Assembly: GCA_002007465.1 (NCBI GenBank)
Contig: LNAC01000683.1
Span: 751,420 to 815,419, forward strand
DNA: 64,000 nucleotides
Direction: 5' to 3'
Source of the DNA: Ailurus styani
Lineage: Eukaryota > Chordata > Mammalia > Carnivora > Ailuridae
The notes under the pieces were generated by a model. The model was not told where the DNA came from. It worked only from the letters and a program-made list of their open reading frames with translations, and did no database searches. The position numbers were made by a program, and so were the translations under genes. The stretch's first letter is position 1. Each line of letters begins with the position of its first letter. Below are positions 57,101-64,000 of this stretch, piece by piece.

Positions 57101-60100
57101 CTTTCTATAGAAAAAGATCCTTTGATTATGTCTGGAATAAAGAACTGTATTAGAGAAGCAGAGCAGAACAGTGAGCATCCCAGGTTGACAGAATGGCTTG
57201 TGCAAAACTATATTGCACTTGACCTGAGGGGCTATGCAGGGGCAAAGGTCGAACCTTAAGCATCTCGAAGCCTGACTGTAAGCACTTGCCCTCCACCTCA
57301 GCAGCCAAGTGGGCCAGGTCCCGGCGCTTGTCTCCAAGGTGAGCAGCATTTTCTCGGAGGCGCTGTAGAATGTCTTGTTCTTCCTCCTCTAGTCGTGAAA
57401 GCAACATCTGCTGCTCTTCATCCAGCCGCCTATGAAGCTCTTCAAATTCCTTTAAGATCTGTTGCCGGCGACACTCCACGAGTCTCTGAGAAAAGAAGGA
57501 AGGTGTTATATTTAGCAGGGCCAGTGGTGCCTTTCCCTACCCACATGTGTATGAATTAACACAGACTTCCAGTGTCATTGGAAATAGCTTAACAGGATAC
57601 TCATGTTTTTCTCCATTGAAATTTCCTTCTGTAAGTAATGGCTCCATCCCCATTGTTACCCTTACTGATTACTCGGGAATGAAGACCACTGGGGAAATTA
57701 AAAAAAAAAAATCAGTGTTTAAAAAAATTTTAATTTTCTTTATTAACTTCTAAAAAAGCTGTACTTCTATGGTTTAGTGAAAAAAAAAAGCAAGATATAA
57801 GAACTCAATAGTATAATGACATCTACTATTATGGCTACAACCTGTATCAGCTATTCCCAACTCTAAAGTTCTAGCTGATACAATTTATCAAGAAAAGGAA
57901 AGAAATAAGTACTGGAAAGTTAGAGATGAGATGGTAATCATTTGTATATTGCCAGACATCTACCCTCTAAAAACCAGAGAACCAACTGGAAAAGTATCAG
58001 AATCAGTAAGATTTTAGTAATGGGTTGTTACAAAATATATACAGTTGACTGTTGAACAATACAGGTTTGAACTGTGAGGACCCACATTTATACATGGATT
58101 TTTTTTCCATAAATAGGGTATATAAAGATATTTTCTTTTCCTTATGATTTTCTTAGTAACATTTCCTTTTTCTAGCTCAACTTTATTGTGAGAATACAGT
58201 ATATAATACAAATAACATATAAAATAGGTGTTAATCTCTGTTTATGTTATCACTAATGCTTCTGGTCAACAGTAAGGTATTAAGTTTTTCAATGACATGG
58301 ATGGAACTAGAGGGTATTATGCTAAGTGAAATAAGTCAGAGAAAGAGAAATATCATATCATTTAATTCACATGTGGAATTTAAGAAACAAAACAGAGGAA
58401 CAAAGGAAAAATAAAATAAGACGAAACCAGAGAGGAAGACAAACCATAAGAGACTCTTAATCATAGGAAACAAACAGGGTTGCTGGACAGGAGGTGGGGG
58501 GGGATGGGGTAACTGTGTGATGGGCATTAAGGAGGGCGCATGATATAATGAGCACTGGGTGTTATATGCAACTGATGATTCATCAGTTGCATATAACATG
58601 AATCTACCTCTGAAACTAATAAAAACAAGAGTTAAGTTTTTGGGGAGTCGAAAGTTATATGCAGATTTTCCACTGCACTGTTAATCTTGTTCAAGGGTCA
58701 ACTGTATATTGATTTCAGGGAAGAACCTGTTAAATAGTTTCAAGTCACTTCAGAGAACTGACAGTTCCCATCCCAGGAATAGGTTCCAGAAGTTTGTGAA
58801 TTAGTTGTTGAAATTTGAAAATGTTTTCTCTCAGCTACCACACAGAATTATATCTTCCTGAAATCTGATAATATAGGCCTAAAACACCAGCCATATTTTC
58901 TGAAAGTTATCACCTAGCATGTAGCACTGCAACAAATGATCTGCTCAGATGGAGTCTCCAAGTGTCACGTGACTGATGGGGAAAAGTAAACCCAAGAGGG
59001 AAGTAAAAGAGAAGCAGAGATAGGGACTCTGGAAGTAAAAAGTAGATAGGGACTGAAAGGCAGGGCTGAGGGTGAATAGAGAGGGGCTGCAAAGCCAGTG
59101 TGGGTCGTAGAAGCCCGGTGTTTCTGGATTTCAAGCTAGTTCTCAGCGGAGGCTGCCTAGCTACAGTTCTGGAGCTTCTGCTGCTTCCCATTTCACTGCT
59201 GCCTTCTCAGGTGCACACTGGAACAAAATATATTCTTAAACATTTACCCTGCGGAAATTATAAAAGGAAACCTCACTAAAAGGGAGGCAGGATGCCAGCA
59301 GGGGGAGCTCTCACATCCAACCGCTGGTCAGTTGTAGACCCCACCGGAAGAGATGTACCTTGCAAGTCCGTACTATTTTACCACCCTGACAGGAGGAAGA
59401 ATGGTTTTCTTTTTGCAGGGCAACAAGCCCAGCCAGTGACAAACTGTCACAACCCAGCCAATGAAAAGTCACTATACTCTGAACTCCCAGTTTACTTCAA
59501 GGACTTTTCATTTATAAGAGCCCCTCCCAACTACCCCCTTTCCTCTTTAGAAGAGTGTTCCTCTCCTTTGTTCTCTAGACTTGCCTATGGCTTTTCCTTA
59601 GCTTGCTTGCCCTGAATTGCAATTCTCTGCTATTGCTGAATAACCTGATTTATGCTGGTAAAATAAGTGAATTTTATTTCTTAACCCCTAAGTAAAATAC
59701 AACTTTTTTTCCTGGTGTGTGTGCACACATGTGTGTTAGTTAGTGTATGTTGAAAGGTGATGTATGGGTAGAATTTAGGATTCATAACTGTGGTAAACAG
59801 GAAGCAAAAGGGCTGTCTTTTAAATAATCCCATAATCCCATAATCCCTTCTCTTTTTTTTCACTCTATACATGTAGGGCAGTTGTTCTTAATGAGAATGT
59901 TACTTCCCACTAGAGCTATTTCGGAAACAAGGGGCGTTTTTTTTTTTTTGATTGCCATAACTGGGGGTACTCTAGTAAGGCTATTAAAACTCCATTTTGT
60001 GAGATTACTCTGCAACATGCACTGTCCTGCACCATTTTTTGTGTTCTGCCGTATATTTAAAAACATAAGCCTGGTCTTGAATGTCATTTTATACGTAAAC

Positions 60101-63100
60101 AGAGTAATTTGTACCCAGTTTTAATATACCTGAATTTTTCAGAAATGGTTGAATAAAACTAAGACTGTATTTTTTCTCAGAACTTTACCAAAAGTTACTT
60201 ATCATTTTGAAAAATTATGTCACCAAGAGCTAAGCTGCTTGTGGTGCTTGTCAACATTACTATGTAATTATTTCAGTCTGAATTTGTATTTGTTGCATTG
60301 TTGATGATGTCACATATAGGTACAAGGATAAAACTACATTGTGGTGTCTTTCAGGGTAGCTGTGCCCAAATATTTACCTATCTGATTTTATTTAAATCAC
60401 TTTCCTTTATGTTGTCTGTATGTGTGTGTTTGGGCATAAGTCTCTTTTTAAAATTATGCAGATAAGTTATTTTATCTATAGTTTTCTCTTCAGCATTGTT
60501 AATTACTAATTATTTATGTTTAAAAGGGGCACTGGGTCTGATTCTGGAAGTAGGGATGAGGGAGAGGTAGGAAGGAGAATTCAAATGGTCACAAAAGGAA
60601 TGTTGGTGGTAGTTTCAGAGACCACTGAATTTTTAAAAACACCACAGTTCTGTTCAAGCATTTAGAAGGTTTTAAAAAATTTTTATTCCCCTCTTTATCC
60701 TTTACCTTTAAGAAGGTGATCAACAGGAACAGGAAAGTTAATGACTGGGAATAAGCTTCGTTTTCACATATTTTAAGTTTCTCTGGAGCCCTCCAAAAGA
60801 ACAAAGAACTTTTTTTTAAAGTTCACCTTTGCAATCAAAATTAGTTAAAAATTTAAAAAATTCAAATGCTTGCTTTATTCAAATATATAAAGGACTAAGG
60901 TAATACTTAGTAATACTTAATCATACTTGCTTTCTGTCAAAATGTTGTCATTGTTAAAAAATTAAGTGTCTCCAGTATTTTCAAACTTGTGTTTAATTTC
61001 TGTGATCCCTAAAACTCAACTCCAAAAACTCATTATTTCTTCTGGAAGCTTTTAATGAGGTCAAATTTCTATGTTGTCTTCTTATGAATTTGCAACTGTG
61101 CTTTTTGTGCCATGTCATTATCTATTTTTTCCACTTGACTGTAAGCTCAAGCGGGACAGGGACTGTGTTTTGCTCATCATTGTTCCCCAGTGTCAGAATT
61201 TGGCTTATACGGGAAGCTTAATACATACTTATTGATTCATGCAGAGCTAGTATCCCTGATTTTGCCACATATTAGCTGTGTGATTTGGACTAGATACTTA
61301 TTCAAGTTTTGTTTCCTCCTGTGATAATTGAGGGTAATAATACCTACTTTACTAAGTTCATCTTAGCTAAAGATGACCTCCAGGAATCCATTTCCTTTGT
61401 GTTATAGCTCCTCTAGGTCACACATGTTCATTGGCCTGAACTCTCAGCACTCTAACCTGGGCAGAAGCTTAAAATCTAATGTAACCCTGTAAGTTTGGAA
61501 TGTCATGGCACCCAGTGAATTCATACACGGGACTCAATAAATAGTTATTACTGCCACTGTAAAGAATTGTTCACTGTCCAATAAAATAAGACAGACACCA
61601 AAATATCATGCTACAAATGTGGTAATGCTATGAAAGAGAAGCAAAATTATATGCAAATTAAGAAAGTTAATTTCTGAAGGGTCAAGGAAGGCTGCATAGG
61701 AAGTGGCTTTTATCTTGCCTGAAGGATAGATAGGATCCTATAGATGTAGGATGGAGAGAGCAATAGTCTAGGAATGAACTGACATCATCTAGCATATCTG
61801 AACTTACTTAAGACAATGTGGTCCTAAAGTCAGTGGGCAGTTCTGGAAGCTCTTTGTCAGCTTCTTCTTTCTTTCTCCCCAGTGAAACTTCCAAATTCTT
61901 CTCTCCTCAATCCCTCTAAGAAACTCCTATCCCTGCTCTCTCCTTGCTTTACAAGAAAAAAGGAGACCAATGGGCATGAACTCCCTTAACTTGCCACATG
62001 TAAGATGTTCTGTCTGTCCTTCCTTCACCTCCTACATCTTTCTCTTCAATACTTAATTCATGAAAAATAATTTAAGTACAATGTATAATGATAAAGAAGC
62101 CTAATAAAATACCATTGTTTTTGAGAGAACAGCATTTTTTGAATGAATCAGAACTGGTGGATTAAATAATGTGTGGTTAACTGCTTGCAGAGCAGCCCAA
62201 ATGGAATCAGCTGCCTTTACCTTGAGCTCTCCAGGCTTTTTCTCCTCAGAGGACTTGCAGCGGGTGATCTCCTGCAGCTTCTGCTCCAGGGGCTCCAGGC
62301 ACTTCTGCAATTTTTCCTGAGGGTGGGAAGTGGGAGAGGTGGCATTTGGGGTTGGCTGGCACATCCTACATTCTAAGGTTAACTCATTTATTTTAAACCC
62401 ATTTATTTGCTTCCTATCCATCTCATCACCTCTTGATCCCCCGCCCTTCCTTGCCTGTCATTTGGGGTGTCAATTTCTGGTCCCTCCTCCTGCCATCGGC
62501 TTGTCCCCATCATCTTCCTTGCTCATCAAACTTTCCTCTCACCGAATCTCACAGTTGTCCAGCTGTCACCAACTCTGTGTCCTTCCCCAATCCTATCATT
62601 TTCTTACTCAAGTGGCTGCCTTTTATGGTCAAAGTGACTTTCTGTACTCTGAAATCCTTCTTTGCACTTGTCCTCCTATCCAACTCAAACCACCTACAAA
62701 TATAATAAAGTCTTTATTACTTATACTGTAAACTACTTTAAATCTTGTGTCCAAGATTTTATTAACATAATTAAAAAATACTTGATCAGTGCTAAGATAT
62801 TAAAATCTTTAGTTCCTATTACATGACCATTTACCGTGTGTCCCAACAGTAATTAAATTAGATGCCACATTATCTATTATCTAGGCAGATACAAATGGCA
62901 GATGAGTTCAGCTTAGTTGGGTGGGGATCAGCCTAACCAATGTTATCTATTCCCAATACCAGTGGGAAAATAAGGAACATTTTGAGCAGGGGGACAGAAT
63001 GAAGAAATCAGACTTTTCAGTTCTTCCTAAGTTTGATCATCTCCAAGTGGTTTCATTCATTTTTAAAAAATGATACATTATAATACCACACAAACCAATA

Positions 63101-63813
63101 TTCACCCATAAGACTCAAATGATGTTAGGAAAAGTCAGAAAGCAATTTTAAGGCACTCCTCAAAACTGCTCTTCTTTATGCTTGGGGATAACTGGTCAGA
63201 TGTACTGTGTGCCCTCTGTGTATGTAACTCCGAGGGGACTAGAGAGTAAAGACCAGATTGTCTTGCCCTGAGGAGCTTAGGATCCTCTACCCAGGGAGTC
63301 TCTCATCTTCTGCACTCCTCCCTCTTGCCCCACATTGGCGTCACGTGTCTGGTTCCCCACCTTGTATTCCTGTGTGGCATCATCCAGTGGCACGACGGTG
63401 TGGGCCCGGTGGGTGTGGGAAATTGCACATATCAAACATACAGCCTCTTGGTCCTCATAGCAAAAGAGGCTGAGGGCCTCATGGTGCTGGGGGCAGAGGC
63501 TTTCATCTCGGATCTTCCGCTTGACAGCCTGGAGCTGCTTGGCAATTTCCACCATACTGCCTAGCTGTCGATTAGGCCGGAGACTGCGGTAGCGGGATGT
63601 TTTTCGACAGACAGGACAAGGGAAGTCCCTCTCTAGGTCCTCCCACCAGCGGGTGATGCAAGCTTTGCAGAAGTTGTGCCCACACTCAATGATGACAGGC
63701 TCCTTCAGATACTCCAGGCACACAGAGCAACTCGCCTCCACCTGTAAGTTCTCCAGCGCTGCAGCTGTGGAGGCTGCAGAGGCCCCAGCGTCTAACAGAC
63801 TTGTCTCTGCCAT
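54130..63813 (-). CDS. TRIM39: TRIM39, RING/B-box/PRY-SPRY E3 ubiquitin ligase, 6 coding exons
   Basis: Minus-strand coding exons are 63813-63361, 62316-62221, 57485-57255, 56078-56056 (the 23-nt exon typical of TRIM genes), 55486-55371 and 54677-54130 (TGA). GT/AG sites and phases agree, and 1467 nt give 488 aa, the length of the short human isoform as I recall it. RING: C29, C32, C44, H46, C49, C52, C66, C69. B-box 2: C107, H110, C118, C126, C129, H135, H138. A coiled coil spans about 152-305 (ELHRRLDEEQQ, RLEEEEQDILQRL) and PRY-SPRY 308-488 (LDPETAHP, SGRHYWEVEVG, WAVGVCRD). Human TRIM39 ubiquitin-ligase activity has been tied to MOAP1 stability, the APC/C and p53. A splice acceptor at 63822-63821, seven bases before the ATG, with a pyrimidine-rich tract, indicates a non-coding 5' exon beyond the window. 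The 90-nt alternative exon of the long human isoform is decayed here. Confidence 0.97.
55631..55722 (-). pseudogene. TRIM39: Decayed counterpart of the 90-nt alternative TRIM39 exon
   Basis: It lies between exons 56078-56056 and 55486-55371, where the long human isoform inserts 30 residues. In the equivalent frame the minus strand reads AGA AAG TTC (RKF, as in the human insert I recall) and then meets TGA, TAA and TAG. The 3' end keeps a GTGAGT donor (55630-55625) but one base is lost before it, and no AG acceptor stands at the expected 5' edge. Either the exon died in this lineage or it became coding only in primates. Confidence 0.6.
58042..58704. mobile_element. Tigger/mariner-like DNA transposon relic with L1 end inside
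   Basis: Left end cagttgactgttgaacaata (preceded by TA at 58040-58041) and right end ttgttcaagggtcaactg (followed by TA at 58705-58706) are inverted termini with TA duplication, as in pogo/mariner-class elements. The interior is mostly replaced by an L1 3' fragment. Confidence 0.65.
58285..58625 (+). mobile_element. L1 3' fragment in TRIM39 intron 2, containing a perfect palindrome
   Basis: Sense L1 ORF2 end and 3' UTR (gacatggatggaactagagg, accataagagactcttaatc, gatgggcattaaggagggcg). The normal gatgaatcat step is replaced by a 37-bp palindrome at 58561-58597. Confidence 0.8.
59290..59660 (+). repeat. Candidate ERV-type LTR relic in TRIM39 intron 2
   Basis: CCAAT-like motifs (cagccagtga, cagccaatgaaaag), a TATA-like tttataagagcccctccc and a downstream ctctagacttgcctatggct plus ctgaattgcaattctctgc block give an LTR layout. 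No TG/CA boundary was fixed. Confidence 0.5.
59670..61090. other. AT-rich TRIM39 intron 2 sequence, unrecognised
   Basis: No family recognised. It contains a short tandem cataatcccataatcccataatccc at about 59828-59850 and a 10-T run near 59940. The rest of the intron (57486-58041, 58705-59289) is likewise without clear features. Confidence 0.5.
61110..61345 (+). repeat. L2-like 3' end followed by MIR
   Basis: An L2-type block (gactgtaagctcaagcggga, then ttattgattcatgc at about 61250) is followed by MIR motifs (tagctgtgtgatttggacta, gttttgtttcctcctgtgat). Confidence 0.55.
62400..62720 (+). repeat. Diverged L2-like relic in TRIM39 intron 1
   Basis: Pyrimidine-rich sequence with a weak L2-like order (gtggctgccttttatggtca, cactctgaaatcc-like). 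The remainder of the intron (62721-63360) shows nothing else. Confidence 0.3.
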
Positions 63814-63962
63814 TATTTAACTTAGGGATGAAAAGGGGGCAGAGAAAGAAAAATATTAGTTGGAGGTTTAATTTTTTTGTACCCCTGGCCTGACATTTAC
63901 TTCCATGATAAATCTTAAGTCCAGTTAGTCCTATTTTGGTATCTTACTCTTCCACGAGATTC

Positions 63963-63965
<3 letters not shown>

Positions 63966-63997
<32 letters not shown>
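63966..63997 (-). repeat. 32-base T run at window edge
   Basis: A perfect homopolymer followed by GGG. It is probably the tail of a minus-strand retroelement continuing outside the window. Confidence 0.6.
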
Positions 63998-63998
<1 letters not shown>

Positions 63999-64000
63999 GG

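Overview
This is nuclear DNA from a carnivoran mammal. The main evidence is more than 40 copies of the tRNA-Lys-derived carnivore SINE (CAN SINE / SINEC), whose head reads roughly ggcgcctgggtggctcagt and which ends in a CT-rich stretch plus (A)n, together with carnivore-type LINE-1 copies. The SINE subtype (gtgggttaaagcctctgccttcggctc) points to an arctoid carnivore rather than a dog, probably a mustelid such as mink, ferret or otter. The species is an inference.

The locus is the class I end of the MHC, inverted relative to the usual human numbering. From left to right it holds the first coding exon of ABCF1 (-), PRR3 (-, 4 coding exons, 188 aa), GNL1 (+, 12 coding exons, 607 aa), a roughly 30-kb gene-free block of nested retroelements (about 19.8-49.8 kb), RPP21 (-, 5 coding exons, 146 aa) and TRIM39 (-, 6 coding exons, 488 aa). 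I placed every splice junction by GT/AG dinucleotides, codon phase and recalled human proteins; all four complete reading frames close without frameshift. The genes are unrelated in function: ABCF1 is a translation factor, PRR3 a CCCH zinc-finger protein, GNL1 a circularly permuted GTPase, RPP21 an RNase P/MRP subunit and TRIM39 a RING E3 ligase. They share housekeeping-type CpG promoters: PRR3 and GNL1 diverge from one 1.15-kb CpG island, ABCF1 and PRR3 carry an identical 15-bp tandem ETS-like element, and RPP21 has a ZNF143-type site.

In human the GNL1-RPP21 interval contains HLA-E. Here I see no MHC class I exon. The interval instead holds two long antisense L1 copies (about 24.25-33.59 kb and 35.46-43.73 kb) riddled with SINEs, younger L1 insertions and several ERV-type LTRs. 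A 2.4-kb L1 at 30268-32663 has a perfect 16-bp target-site duplication and two internal rearrangements, one carrying the reverse complement of its own target site. The older L1 around it carries three tandem units of about 225 bp in its 5' UTR where the other long copy has one.

I see no CRISPR array, bacterial or viral gene cluster, or new protein-coding system. The most useful unusual points are the decayed 90-nt TRIM39 alternative exon, the early stop that removes the RPP21 tail, the missing class I gene, the L1 5' UTR monomers, the rearranged nested L1, a perfect 37-bp palindrome, and the runs of N at SINEs. Repeat boundaries without a target-site duplication are approximate.
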